A stretch of DNA of 64,000 bases, from assembly GCA_948144175.1 (NCBI GenBank), contig CANXME010000393.1, positions 39,354 to 103,353 of the forward strand, in the 5' to 3' direction. Below are positions 1 to 9,836 of this stretch, piece after piece; within the stretch, counting starts at the first letter, position 1, and every line of letters starts with the position of its first letter. The notes below the pieces were generated by a model. That model saw only the letters and a list, made by a program, of their open reading frames with translations, had not been told where the DNA came from and searched no databases. Position numbers and translations under genes: made by a program. The DNA is from Closterium sp. NIES-65 (Eukaryota; Streptophyta; Zygnematophyceae; Desmidiales; Closteriaceae).

Positions 1-768
1 GGTCTTCCCCTTGCGCACCAAGGGTGAGGTCCCTGATGTCTTGATCCCTTGGATCTGCAGAGCCCGTCTCCAGCTCAGCGAGCGTTTTCACTCGGACTTT
101 CCTGTCCTGCGCTTGCACTCTGACAGAGGTGGTGAGTTCTCCTCCGACCTCTTGGCAGCCTACTGTGCTGAGCACGGCATTGAGCAGTCGTTCACGCTTC
201 CGGCTTCTCCACAGCAGAATGGGGTTGCGGAGCGCCGCATTGGCCTGGTCATGGAGGTCGCCCGTACCTCCTTGATCCATGCGGCTGCCCCCCACTTTCT
301 GTGGCCGTTTGCGGTCCGGTACACTGCGCATCAGCTCAACCTCTGGCCCCGTGTCTCCTTGCCGGAGACCTCGCCCACGCTGCTGTGGACGAGGGAGGTT
401 GGCGATGCGTCGCGTTTCCGGGTCTGGGGGTCTCGAGCTTTTGTCCGCGATTCGTCTGCGGACAAGCTCTCCTCCCGTGCTGTTCCCTGCATCTTCCTCG
501 GCTTTGTCCCGGACGCGTCTGGTTGGCAGTTTTACCACGCCACCTCGCGTCGAGTCTTGCCCTCCCAGGACGTCACTTTTGACAAGTCCGTCCCCTACTA
601 CTGCCTCTTCCCCTACCGCACTGCCCCACTCCCCCCCCCCCGCCTCTCTTCCTCGCGCCAAGTGCTGCTGTTGCAGACCCCCTCCCCCCTGAGGGTGCCG
701 CTCCCTCAGGTGTGTCTCAGGTAGACCCGGTTGAGCCTGTTGAGGTAGCTGTCGACTCTCGTCCTGCT

Positions 769-912
769 GGGGGTGCTGAGCCTGGGGGTGCTGAGCCTGG
801 GGGTGTGGAGCCTGGGGGTGTGGAGCCTGGGGGTGTGGAGCCTGGGGGTGTGGAGCCTGGGGGTGTGGAGCTTGAGGGTGCTGAGCTTGGGGGTGTGGAG
901 CCTCGTGGTGCT
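769..912 (+). repeat. 15-bp minisatellite coding (E-P-G-G-V/A) in the copia-A linker
   Basis: About nine units of roughly GAGCCTGGGGGTGTG in tandem, coding Gly-Gly-Val/Ala-Glu-Pro. The same kind of unit lies at the same place in copia-C, D, E and G with different copy numbers. Confidence 0.9.
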
Positions 913-1191
913 GAGCTGCGGAGTCCGGAGTCTGGGGGTTCTGTGTCTGGAGGTACTAGGCCTGGGAGTCCTGCACCTGGAAGAGCCCTCTCCTCGGAGC
1001 AGCTGCGTGCGTGGTACTTAGAGTACTGCAGCCTCCGGAGAGGTACCGCTCGAGCCGGACGTACTACTGGGACTGGTGCAAGTGCTTCTTCTCCCGTTCG
1101 GGAGCTCCCCTCCCGCGAGCGGATCCGTGAGTGGTACGAGCGGCGCTGCACTCTTCGGAGTGGCGTGCCTTGTGTTACGGACCTCGCTGCT

Positions 1192-1550
1192 GTTGGAGCT
1201 GCTGCTGGTGCTGAGGACCCGGGCGTTGGAGCTGCTGCTGGTGCTGAGGACCCGGGCGTTGGAGCCGCTGCTGGTGCTGAGGACCCGGGCGTTGGAGCTG
1301 CTGCTGGTGCTGAGGACACGGGCGTTGGAGCTGCTGCTGGTGCTGAGGACCCAGGCGCTGGAGCCGCTGCTGGTGCAGAGGACCCGGGCGTTGGAGCTTC
1401 TGCTGGTGCTGAGGACCCAAGCGTTGGAGCTGCCGCTGGTGCTGCGGACCCGGGCGTTGGAGCTGCTACTGGTGCTGAGGACCCGGGCGTTGGAGCTGCC
1501 GCTGGTGCTGAGGACGTGGGCGCTGGAGCTGCTGCTGGTGCTGCGGACCC
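1192..1550 (+). repeat. 33-bp minisatellite in the copia-A linker
   Basis: About eleven units of 33 bp, each coding roughly GVGAAAGAEDP. Units differ by a few bases. The block lies between the integrase and reverse transcriptase parts. Confidence 0.9.
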
Positions 1551-4105
1551 TGTTGCGGGTGTCCCTGCTGGCTCTGGTGTCGCTGCTCGGTCTCGGCCGT
1601 ACTTTGTTCCGCTCCTTCAGCAGGTTCTTGGTCAGCTTCCTCCTCCTTTTTCTCCTCCCTCCTTAGCGTGTCCTCCGCCAGTCCAGCTTCAGTCGGCGTT
1701 ACCGTCTGCCTCCTCTCTCCCTGGTCCTGCTCCTTACACTGGTCTGACTGGAGGTCTTACTGAGCGGCATGAGCCTGCGTCTCGTCCTGCGTCGCCTGCG
1801 TCTCGTCCTGAGTCGCCTGTCCGCACTGCTCTCTCTAGTAGTCGAGTCCAGCGTCAGCGTCTTCCTGCTGTCCCAGGCACTCGCCGGATGGCGCTTCGTC
1901 CGTCTACTGCTCCACAGCGTGTCCCACTGCCGTCTCCTCCTGCTTCCTCTCTTCCTGCTCTTGCTGACCCTGGGTCAGACTCTCTTCGTGCTACCAGTCC
2001 TACTGTCACGCGTCTCCTGGCTACTATTGTCACTGACCCTTCCTTTGAGTCTGCTGTTGCGTCTGCCTTAGTTGCTGAGCTTGTCGACTTTGCTGCTCGT
2101 TGTCGTCTAGACTACGCTGCTAGCCTAGTTGCTGAGTCTGAATCTGTCTGTCCTCCGTCCGTCGGGGGTGAGTGTGCTCTTGGCACTGACGTCCTTGAGG
2201 ACACGCAGGACGAGTTTGAGTGCTTTGCTGCCGCTTTGCCCCATCTCGTGTCCATGCTTGTTGCCCCTGAGGGAGACCCGGATGCACCAGACATCCCGAC
2301 CCCACGCTCTTACGCAGAGGCGATGGCCGGTCCCTACTCCTCTCAGTGGCAGTCAGCCATGGACACAGAGATGGCTTCCTGGAAGTCCACAGGCACCTAC
2401 GTCGACGAGGTTCCCCCACCTGGGGCGAACATCGTCAGTGGCTTGTGGATTTTCAGGGTGAAGCGGCAGCCGGGCTCTCCGCCTGTCTTCAAGGCGCGTT
2501 ACGTTGCACGAGGCTTCAGTCAGCGAGAGGGAGTTGACTTCTTCCAGACCTTCTCCCCGACCCCGAAGATGACCACTCTTCGGGTTCTGCTGCACGTCGC
2601 CGCTCAGCGTGACTACGAGCTCCACTCGCTTGACTTCAGCACTGCTTTCCTGCAGGGCAGCCTGCACGAGGAGATCTGGCTGCGCCGTCCACCTGGCTTC
2701 ACTGGGTTGTTCCCTCCTAGTACCCAGTGGAGCCTCCGACGGCCAGTCTACGGTCTCCGCCAGGCGCCTCGTGAGTGGCACGACACACTGAGGACTACGC
2801 TTGCGGCTCTTGGGTTCGCGCCTTCTACTGCTGACCCGTCGCTGTTTCTACGCACCGACACCTCACTGTCGCCGTTCTACGTCCTTGTGTACGTCGATGA
2901 CTTGGTCTTTGCTACTGCTGACACTGTGGCACTCGCCCACGTGAAGTCGGAGCTGCAGAAGAGACACACGTGCACAGACCTGGGTGAACTGACAAGCTAT
3001 CTTGGCTTGCGGATCACCCGGGACAGAGCACGCCGCACCATCACCTTGACTCAGTCACACATGGTGCAGCAGGTCCTTCAGCGCTTCCGCTTCACGTACT
3101 CCTCGCCTCAGCCCACTCCTCTGCCTACCGGTCACTCGCTCTCAGCTCTGCCTTCGGATGAGTCCGTAGAGCCGAGTGGCCCGTATCCAGAGCTTGTGGG
3201 TTGCCTCATGTACCTGATGACTTGCACTCGACCAGACCTTGCATACCCTCTCAGCATTCTTGCACGCTATGTCGCTCCCGGCCGTCACCGGAAGGAGCAC
3301 ATGGATGCAGCTAAGAGGGTGTTGCGCTACTTGTGCAGTACGTCGGGCATGGGGCTAGTGCTTGGAGGGCGAGTCCCAATTGTTCTCACTGGACACTCAG
3401 ACGCTTCTTGGGCAGACAACCAGGCTACTCTGCGGTCGTCTCAGGGTTACTCCTTCAATCTTGGCTCTGGTTCTGTTTCTTGGCGTTCTACTCGCTCTTC
3501 TTCTGTTCTCAGCTCCAGTTGTGAGGCTGAGATCTACGCCACAGCCATGGCGGCCCAGGAGCTACGCTGGCTCACCTACTTGCTGACCGACCTTGGAGAG
3601 CAGCCTCGTTCTCCTCCAGTGCTGTACGTCGACAACAAGGCAGCCATTGCCTTGTGTGAGGAGCACAGACTGGAGCACAGAACGAAGCACATTGCTCTGC
3701 GTTACTTCCTTGCTCGAGAGCTGCAGCAGCGTGGTCAGCTTCGCGTGCGTTACGTGGCCTCTGAGGCCAACAGTGCTGATGTGTTCACCAAGGCGCTTCA
3801 CCCTTGTGACCATCAGCGCTTTTGCACTCTTCTAGGCCTTGTGCCTACTGGACCTCACTTGCTTACTTCTTGAGTCTGTTTGTACTGTGATCTCTATATA
3901 TATACTGCATGTTTACTCTTGTTAGGTTGTGATCATTGTACCTTTTGCTCTATTATAAACCTGCATGTGAACTGGTCTTGTGACCACTTGCTTGTGCTCG
4001 GAATTTGTGTGGTATCCTTGAGATCCACCCTGAGCTTGTTTTGCCTTGCTTTGCCTTGACTGGTCTTGTGACCCCTAGTTCTCCCCCACTTTGCCTATGG
4101 GGGTG

Positions 4106-4237
4106 TGTCAAACATTATATATGTTGTGTTAGTTTAGGCTACAGTGGGTTAGCCTAGAGGGGGTACACAATTCTAGGGTTAGGTACTTGTACTCATTTCA
4201 CTGCTAGTTCATTCATTCCTGTTCAGTGATTCCAACA
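4106..4237 (+). repeat. Copia-A 3' LTR
   Basis: Begins TGTCAAAC right after the purine-rich tract and ends CCAACA, 132 bp, close to the 126-132 bp of related LTRs here. It shares the core TAGGCTACAGTGGG then GGGGGTAC. The right end is inferred from alignment with the sister LTRs because the 5' LTR is not in view. Confidence 0.75.
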
Positions 4238-4561
4238 TCTCGATCTTCCGCATGCTCTATATGAGCTATTGCGATACTGATACAGACGCGTTGCTTTCTT
4301 TGGAGTGACGAGTGGGAGGAGAGCCTTCGGGAATGTTACGATAACCTTTCGGTCATTCCAACAGCGAGGATTGCACTAAATCGGCAAACGAGTGCGAGAT
4401 GTGAGCGAAGGTATGAGCAAACATATATAGGGGAAACATACAAACCGTAACGTAGTGCTGGCGAGCTAGCTAGTGCAATGCTGGCAGCAAGGTTCGGGCT
4501 GGTCTCGAAGCGGAGGAATGGTGATAATTTCATAGAATGTGAGACAAATCAGGTGAACAAC
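4238..4561. other. Stretch with no recognised feature
   Basis: No coding, RNA or repeat signal that I can support. It separates copia-A from the Harbinger-like MITE. Confidence 0.5.
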
Positions 4562-4568
4562 TTAGGGC

Positions 4569-4707
4569 TGTCAGAGGTCCACTGGTGATCCCCGATTGAT
4601 CCTAGGGAAGGGTTACAGGCATGTTGGCCTGGGGGGTTATGGGCGCACTGACCCGCTACTGAAACAAGCCCTTTTATCCCAATGGTCTAGTGGTTGGGAT
4701 TCTGACA
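4569..4707 (+). repeat. TRIM-A 5' LTR
   Basis: 139 bp, TG...CA, matching 4777-4915 at all but two positions. Its 3' end holds the A-box-like TGGTCTAGTGG. Confidence 0.93.
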
Positions 4708-4740
4708 TGGTATCAGAGCGAAGGTCTCGGGTTCGAATCC
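4683..4740 (+). promoter_or_regulatory. tRNA-like pol III promoter (A box and B box) in TRIM-A
   Basis: TGGTCTAGTGG at 4683-4693 fits the A box and GGTTCGAATCC at 4730-4740 fits the B box exactly. The starts are 47 bp apart, near the 44 bp usual in tRNA genes. The primer site lies between them where an anticodon arm would be. No closed acceptor stem is seen, so this is not a tRNA gene. Function in transcription is inference. Confidence 0.6.
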
Positions 4741-4776
4741 TGGTGTGTGCACTTCGGGCATCTCAGTGCGGGGGGG

Positions 4777-4915
4777 TGTCAGAGGTCCACTGGTGATCCC
4801 CGATTGATCCTAGGGAAGGGTTACAGGCATGTTGGCCTGGGGAGTTATGGGCGCACTGACCCGCTATTGAAACAAGCCCTTTTATCCCAATGGTCTAGTG
4901 GTTGGGATTCTGACA
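4777..4915 (+). repeat. TRIM-A 3' LTR
   Basis: 139 bp copy of the 5' LTR, followed by the AGGGC duplication. Confidence 0.93.
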
Positions 4916-5466
4916 AGGGCGCGTAACCATTCTTACCCGACGGTTCGAACCGTGGACCGTCCAGGTAGCGAAACGGCAACAAGCTTCGCACAATGTCGAA
5001 ATCATGTTCGCTGAGGTGTTGGCGACATCGCCAACAAAACGGACTGTAGTGACACTTTTTCCCACTTCAACGGTCCGAAATCTGAACCGTGGACGGTCCG
5101 AATCCCAAACGGACTGTCTGACAGTCCTTGCACACGATTGGAGGGCGACGCAAAAACTGTCGAGTCACCTCGTCCACCAACAAAAACGTACGAGGCTACT
5201 TCACGAATCGACATCGACCAACCAGAGACAACCCATAAACAAAAATGATTCGATTACGACATTTGCGAGCTTAAAAGAACTGCGTAACGCTTTCGCAGTG
5301 ATCGCGAAACTGTACATTATGAAAAAAGTGTCAGAACTGTCTTCGGACAGTCCGAAGTTGCAAAAAGTCAGTCGGACGGTCCCGTTCTAGACAGGTGGAC
5401 CGTCCACTTCGTTTTAAGCGGACTGTCCGTCAAAATCGTAAAATGCAAAATGGTTACGCGCCCTTA

Positions 5467-5714
5467 GGGGACGATTTTCAACCGAACACTGTAGAAACGG
5501 TTAGGCGCTGACCACCACCCCCAAGGGGGCGCTCTTGTGTTTATCCATTCCACCTCCACGGGATTAGGTACATGATGTGTGGTGCCACAACTCACGAGTG
5601 TAATAGCCTTCATCATCGGCCTGCACGCAAAAACCTAGCGGACCAACACGGCTTATGGAAGTGCGATTATCGCAAGTAGCGTTACCACCTAGGAAGCTGA
5701 GATCGTGAGCGATA
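5467..5714 (+). promoter_or_regulatory. Presumed promoter and 5' UTR of the MYB gene
   Basis: 248 bp between the MITE and the MYB start codon. No clear TATA box is visible; a short inverted repeat CCCCCAAGGGGG lies near 5519-5530. Role inferred only from position. Confidence 0.4.
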
Positions 5715-7786
5715 ATGGCGACGGGGCTCGACGAGCAGGCAATGGACGAGCGCGCGCGCGACGGGTCGACATGGACGGCAGCGGAGGACAAACTATTCGA
5801 GACGCTGCTCGTCGACATGGACGCGCCGCCCGACGCCGCTGCAGCGGACGACGCGCGGTGGGAGGCGATCGCGGCGAAGCTTCCGGGAAAGACGGCGGAC
5901 GAGGTGCGGCGGCACTACGAGGTGTTGGAGGAGGATATTCGCGGCATCGAGAGCGGCCGCGTGCCGCTGCCTGCATTCGATGCCAATGGCGCGTACGTCC
6001 TTGCGAGTGCTGACGTCAAGGACGAGCCGATGACGTCAGCGGGATCTCCGCGAGACGGGTCAGGCGCGGAGGCGTCGGGGGCGCGGAAGGCGTCGGCGGG
6101 GAGCGCGGGCGCGGGGAAGGAGAAGCAGGCGTCGCCTGCGGGTCAGTCGCAGCAGCAGGCGTCGTCGCAGCAGCAGGCGTCGCAAGGGGCCGCGGCGCAG
6201 CAGGCGCGGGGGTCGGAGCAGGAGAGGCGGAAGGGCATCCCGTGGACCGAAGAGGAACACAGGTGCGCGGCATGGGGAATGCGGATGGGGAAGGACGCAG
6301 GCGCGCGCCGCGCTATGTGCAGGAGGAGGGGGATGGCGAGGGACGCAGGCGCGCGCTATGGACAGGTGGAGGGGGGAGGGGGACGAACAGGTGCGCGCTT
6401 TGTGCAAGAGGGGGGGGTTGGAGGAACGCAGGTGCGCGCTGTGGGCAGCTCGCTGGGGTCGTACTGTGGCCAGGGAAGGGCGGGGCGACGCTAGTTCCAT
6501 GCTAGTTGCCGTGCAATGCTGTGCTGTGCTGTGCGGTGCTGTGCCGTGCCATGCCGTGCCGTGCCATGCCGTGCTGTGCCGTGCTGTGCTGTGCTGTGCT
6601 GTGTTGTGTTGTGCTGTGCTGTGCTGTGCTGTGTTGATTTTTTTGGGGGGATGAAATACACTGTGTAATGTATACATCCACAGTCGTAACTGAGCTGTGC
6701 TGTGCTGTGCTGTTCTGTGCCGTGCCGTGCAATGCTGTGCTGTGCTGTGCGGTGCTGTGCCGTGCCATGCCGTGCCGTGCCATGCCGTGCTGTGCCGTGC
6801 TGTGCTGTGCTGTGCTGTGTTGTGTTGTGCTGTGCTGTGCTGTGCTGTGTTGATTTTTTTGGGGGGATGAAATACACTGTGTAATGTATACATCCACAGT
6901 CGTAACTGAGCTGTGCTGTGCTGTGCTGTGCTGTGCTGTTCTGTGCCGTGCCGTGCCGTGCTGTGCTGGGACGGCTGTGCTGTGCTGTGCTGTGCTATTG
7001 TACTGTTGTGTGGTGTTTTGTCAGCACAACACCCAGTGCACGCCCTCACACATATTCCCCCATATCTCCTCCTTGCTGATGCTTGCTTCTGCCCACGCCT
7101 CTCCTCTCATGCCCACGCCTCTCCTCTCATGCCCATCTCTCATGCCCCTCCTCTCATGCCCCTCCTCTCATGCCCATCTCTCATGCCTCTCCTCTCATGC
7201 CCATGCCTCTGCACCCCCCTTCAGGCTCTTCCTGCTGGGGCTGGCCAAGTTTGGCAAGGGCGACTGGCGCAGCATATCGCGCAACTTTGTCATCTCGCGC
7301 ACGCCCACGCAGGTGGCGTCGCACGCGCAGAAGTACTTCATCCGCCTGAACGCCATCAACAAGGACAAGCGCCGCTCCTCCATCCACGACATCACCTCCG
7401 TTGCCGCTGCTCAAGGCGCTGCCGGCGACGCAGGCCAGCAGCAGAGCGGCCCGATCACAGGGCAGCCGGCAGGGGCTGCTAGTGGGGGAGCGCAGCAGGC
7501 GCTGCAGCACCAGCACGCGCATGCCCATGCCCATCCTCATGCTCACACACACGCCCAAGGGGTGCCGTCCCACGGGCAGCCCATGCCGCCTGCCTCTGCT
7601 GTGTTTGGCCCGCCGGTAGGGGCGCCGCCCATGGGGCACGTGCACCACGGCATGATGCCCATGCCGCCCGCCCCCGGGCACCCCGCGTATGGCCCGCGCA
7701 CCCACCTGGCGCGGCCTGTGGTGGCGGCACATGGCATGCCCCTCCCCCACATGGGCTACGTGCAACCCCCCGCCATGCACCATTGA
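5715..7786 (+). CDS. DIVARICATA-type (R-R, SHAQKYF) MYB transcription factor, two exons
   Basis: Exons 5715-6262 and 7225-7786 join across a GT...AG intron in phase 2, giving 369 residues. The first MYB/SANT repeat (about 18-70) has W20, [13 protein letters not shown] and HYEVLEEDI, as in DIV/RADIALIS proteins. The second (about 172-226) starts [11 protein letters not shown], is cut by the intron inside Arg183, and ends with the signature SHAQKYF at 215-221. [13 protein letters not shown] follows, also typical of the DIV family. Between the repeats lies a Gln/Ser/Ala-rich linker with VKDE (about 101-104), a possible SUMO site. The C-terminus is His-, Pro- and Met-rich. Family members are nuclear DNA-binding factors with a GATA-like I-box site; the target here is unknown. 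The ATG has A at -3 and is the first that opens repeat 1. It is the only host gene I recognise in the window. Confidence 0.92.
6511..6960 (+). repeat. Pentanucleotide satellite with a 216-bp tandem duplication in the MYB intron
   Basis: Runs of GTGCT/GTGCC/ATGCC pentamers. A unit starting GTGCAATGCT at 6511 recurs at 6727, exactly 216 bp on, including the non-repeat segment with GATTTTTTTGGGGGG and TGTATACATCC. The second unit ends with extra pentamers. Long open frames here on both strands are by-products of the repeat. Confidence 0.93.
7093..7206 (+). repeat. CTCTCATGCCC repeat near the MYB intron acceptor
   Basis: Irregular tandem copies of CTCCTCTCATGCCC and ATCTCTCATGCC directly before the acceptor (CCTTCAG at 7219-7224). 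It is pyrimidine-rich and may serve as the splice-site tract. Confidence 0.8.
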
Positions 7787-7816
7787 TGTGCAGCCCCCTG
7801 CCATGCACCACTGATG
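7761..7816 (+). repeat. 28-bp tandem duplication across the MYB stop codon
   Basis: 7761-7788 and 7789-7816 match at 25 of 28 bases. The first copy codes the last residues and the stop; the second lies just after it in the 3' UTR. Confidence 0.88.
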
Positions 7817-8319
7817 AGGCATGCGGCACTCGCAGGGCGCACTGCACTGAGGCGCGTGCAATAGTGACTTTGGGAGTGCACTGGTATGGCAGAGTTATCA
7901 TGGTCTGCGGGATAGCTGTGGCCTGTGCCTGTCTACTGTAAAACTGCCTTGCTGCTCAAGGCAGGCCCATCCGTCCATGGTAGCGATCTGCAGCTTGCCA
8001 CAGGGTTGCTTGTACCCACCAGCCATCGGGGTGAGAAGCAGGGAGAGCACCAGCCATCGGTAAGTTCATTTCCTCTCCATGCAACAGTGGAGGGAGTAGT
8101 GCTATAGCAGTTCATCTAATAGAATTGTAGCATGTTGCTGTTTCATGTTCAACAGTTGCTGTAACAGTGGGTAAAGGGTTCTTTTTTTCTTAGGTTGATG
8201 ACAATGCATGCTTGAGTTGTACGGTAATTGTAAAACGTGTTGGCCTTGTTTGCTTATGCATGTACAAATTCACCTGGTCAGTACACCTGGGAGTACGTCT
8301 AAACTAATTTCTTCAGAAC
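7817..8319 (+). other. MYB 3' UTR and flank
   Basis: No other gene or element recognised. A TGTAA lies near 7938, but I cannot assign a polyadenylation site from sequence alone. Confidence 0.4.
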
Positions 8320-8516
8320 AAGTACAGCGGAATAAATGAACTAGGTTACAAATAGGGAATCCTAAAAGGGGTTGTACCCTCCAAAAAGCACCTCAATGTA
8401 GCCTAAGGATTTAACATGCACATATGTTTATAATCTGGCGCACCCCCATAGGCTAGGTGAGGGGCATGAAATGAGCAAGACAAGCAACAACTCAGGCCTG
8501 ATCAGCTAGTCCAACC
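8320..8516 (-). mobile_element. Copia-J: decayed copia LTR and 3' leader remnant
   Basis: Read on the minus strand it resembles the 3' end of the short-LTR copia lineage: an LTR-like stretch with TAGGCTACATTGAGG and GGGTACAACC, preceded by TATGGGGGTG (8442-8452 on plus), the polypurine tract. It is more decayed than any other copy. It seems to resume at about 33028, where GGTCACAATACCAG matches the GGTCACAAGACCAG that follows the tract in sister copies. It would then be the old host of the hAT-like and copia-D insertions. Confidence 0.45.
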
Positions 8517-9400
8517 GCTGAGACCAGGGACGTTGCTAGTTAAAAACCCCGTCTGAGAATCAGACCTGAAAAAAATCCTTCGTCTGAGCATCAGATGATT
8601 TTTTACAGCTAGTCTGAAAATTCAGACGAATTTGTTTCCCAAGTCTGTAAATCCAAATGAAAAAAAACACACGTCTAAGAGTATTTAAAGAACAAATGTT
8701 GAACTTCTTTTCAAAGAGCGCATGCCTTCGTAGTGGAGAAACGGCTTGAATCTAGATAGTGATGGCAGATCTGCCTGTAGTAGAGCTGAGGATCTCCCCC
8801 TATGCAGCAGGAAATCTCCTTAGGTGAGTGAAAACACACGTCAGAATGCAATCTGACGCGTCAGAATGTGTCAGAAGATTTTGACGCGTCAGAATGTGTC
8901 AGACGAAACAATTCCCGTTCTGTGAATTCAGACGAAGAAGTGTACAAGGAAGTCTGAAAAATCAGATGAAAAATATTATACAAATACCGTATTCTCCCGG
9001 ATAAAACACCCCCCCGTAATTGTACACCCCCGGGTAGCTAATACGGGGTGGGTGTTATATCCGACCCCGCTTGTACTATACCCCCCTTTTGGGGTGATTT
9101 TGTATAACACCCCCCCTTTTCTTATAGATTCCTATTATAGCTGTTATCGAGTCCGATTCCTTCCGGGAGGATATCGCGAGAATTGCTCCCTAGGTGAAAT
9201 TTCGCGTGTAGTTTCACTTAAAATCTGCCAAGATTTCCCCCCTCCCACAATCTCGCTGTCGCCACGCTGGCGAATCTTCCGCTGCAAGTGGCCCCATGTG
9301 CTGGCAACGCATCGACACGAAATCGGGAATTAGGGGTTTCGTTACGATACAGAACGGTTTAGGGTTAACTTTTGAGCAAATGGTATCCAAAGGTCCCCAC

Positions 9401-9836
9401 TGTTGGGCTGAGATGCCCTAGGGTCTTTGTAGAGTTAAAGTCTAAGTAGGATTGTAATAGCGGAAGCGTTTGAATGAAAAAGTCCTTGAACCACCTTGCG
9501 CTAGTATGTGAGGGCAAAGTAAGTTAATTAAAACAAGCAAATACAAGGCTTTATATAAGAGTACAAGGAATACGAATAGATATAATTAAACTGTTTTGCT
9601 GTTGCGATTCGATACAGTGCGACTCGGGCAACTGCTCAATGTCGAGTCAGTTGTGTGTCCTTGCTGTCGCGCTGTATTTGTCAAGTCAAAGGTCGCTGAC
9701 TTTTGACCTTCGCGTAACCTCCAGGCGGTTACCTTAACCTCCGAGGGTTGACTCGCGATGCTTCGATTTGGACTGCTTCGCTTGTGTCCTGAGTTTCAAC
9801 AGGACAGAGGCGCTTTAAGACTTATTGTTCCCAACA
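9401..9836 (-). repeat. Copia-B 3' LTR
   Basis: On the minus strand begins TGTTGGGAACA and ends CAGCCCAACA; partner of 14816-15250. Confidence 0.95.

Larger units (their letters stand above)
11..3873 (+). pseudogene. Copia-A pol remains: integrase, linker, reverse transcriptase, RNase H
   Basis: Integrase shows HSDRGGEF and then SPQQNGVAERR, the second Asp and the Glu of a DDE core. Reverse transcriptase shows KARYVARGF, DFSTAFLQG and the catalytic YVDD (about 2890-2902). RNase H shows SDASWAD, SCEAEIYA and ANSADVFTKAL. In the family, these enzymes copy element RNA to DNA and insert it. The linker is rich in Gly, Ala, Glu and Pro and carries two LR/IREWY-type motifs (QLRAWY, RIREWY). Family assignment is certain; whether this copy is active cannot be judged and it is treated as a fossil. 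Confidence 0.92.
1..4237 (+). mobile_element. Copia-A, 3' part of a Ty1/copia LTR retrotransposon
   Basis: The 5' part lies outside the window. Visible parts in order: integrase core (about 90-300), integrase C-terminal region to about 640, a long repeat-rich linker (about 700-2200), reverse transcriptase (about 2310-3080), RNase H (about 3385-3810), a 3' non-coding stretch, a purine-rich tract ending in CTATGGGGG just before 4106, and the 3' LTR. The integrase-before-RT order marks Ty1/copia. It looks nearly whole over the visible part, with about one break. The closest relatives in this window are copia-C, D, E and G. Age cannot be judged without the 5' LTR. Confidence 0.93.
4569..4915 (+). 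mobile_element. TRIM-A: terminal-repeat retrotransposon in miniature with tRNA-like pol III boxes
   Basis: Two 139-bp LTRs (TGTCAGAG...TTCTGACA) flank a 69-bp interior. The interior opens with a perfect tRNA-iMet primer site TGGTATCAGAGC (4708-4719) and ends in a G tract (polypurine) before 4777. AGGGC is duplicated on both sides (4564-4568, 4916-4920). It has no coding capacity, so it must use enzymes of other elements. The LTRs differ at 2 of 139 bases, so it is young. A second copy is TRIM-B at 44472. Confidence 0.93.
4565..5463. mobile_element. PIF/Harbinger-like MITE, split by TRIM-A
   Basis: Terminal inverted repeats GGGCGCGTAACCATT (left end 4565-4568 continued at 4921, after the TRIM) and AATGGTTACGCGCCC (ending 5463). 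TTA lies on both sides (4562-4564 and 5464-5466), the 3-bp duplication known for PIF/Harbinger. Without the TRIM it is about 550 bp. The interior carries several near-palindromes of the type GGACNGTCC, possibly transposase-binding repeats. No transposase is seen, so it is non-autonomous. It ends about 250 bp before the MYB start codon. Confidence 0.75.

Noticed and set aside
4675-4745. A tRNA gene (tRNA-Glu-like) near 4690
   Set aside because: A and B boxes are present but there is no acceptor stem pairing or anticodon arm, and the stretch is part of a TRIM with LTRs, primer site and target duplication.
5004-5390. 128-residue plus-strand frame inside the MITE
   Set aside because: Lies wholly within the Harbinger-like MITE, has no recognisable domain and reads through its palindromes.
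6060-7049. 329-residue minus-strand frame rich in [10 protein letters not shown]
   Set aside because: It is a translation of the pentanucleotide satellite inside the MYB intron; similar frames open on both strands.
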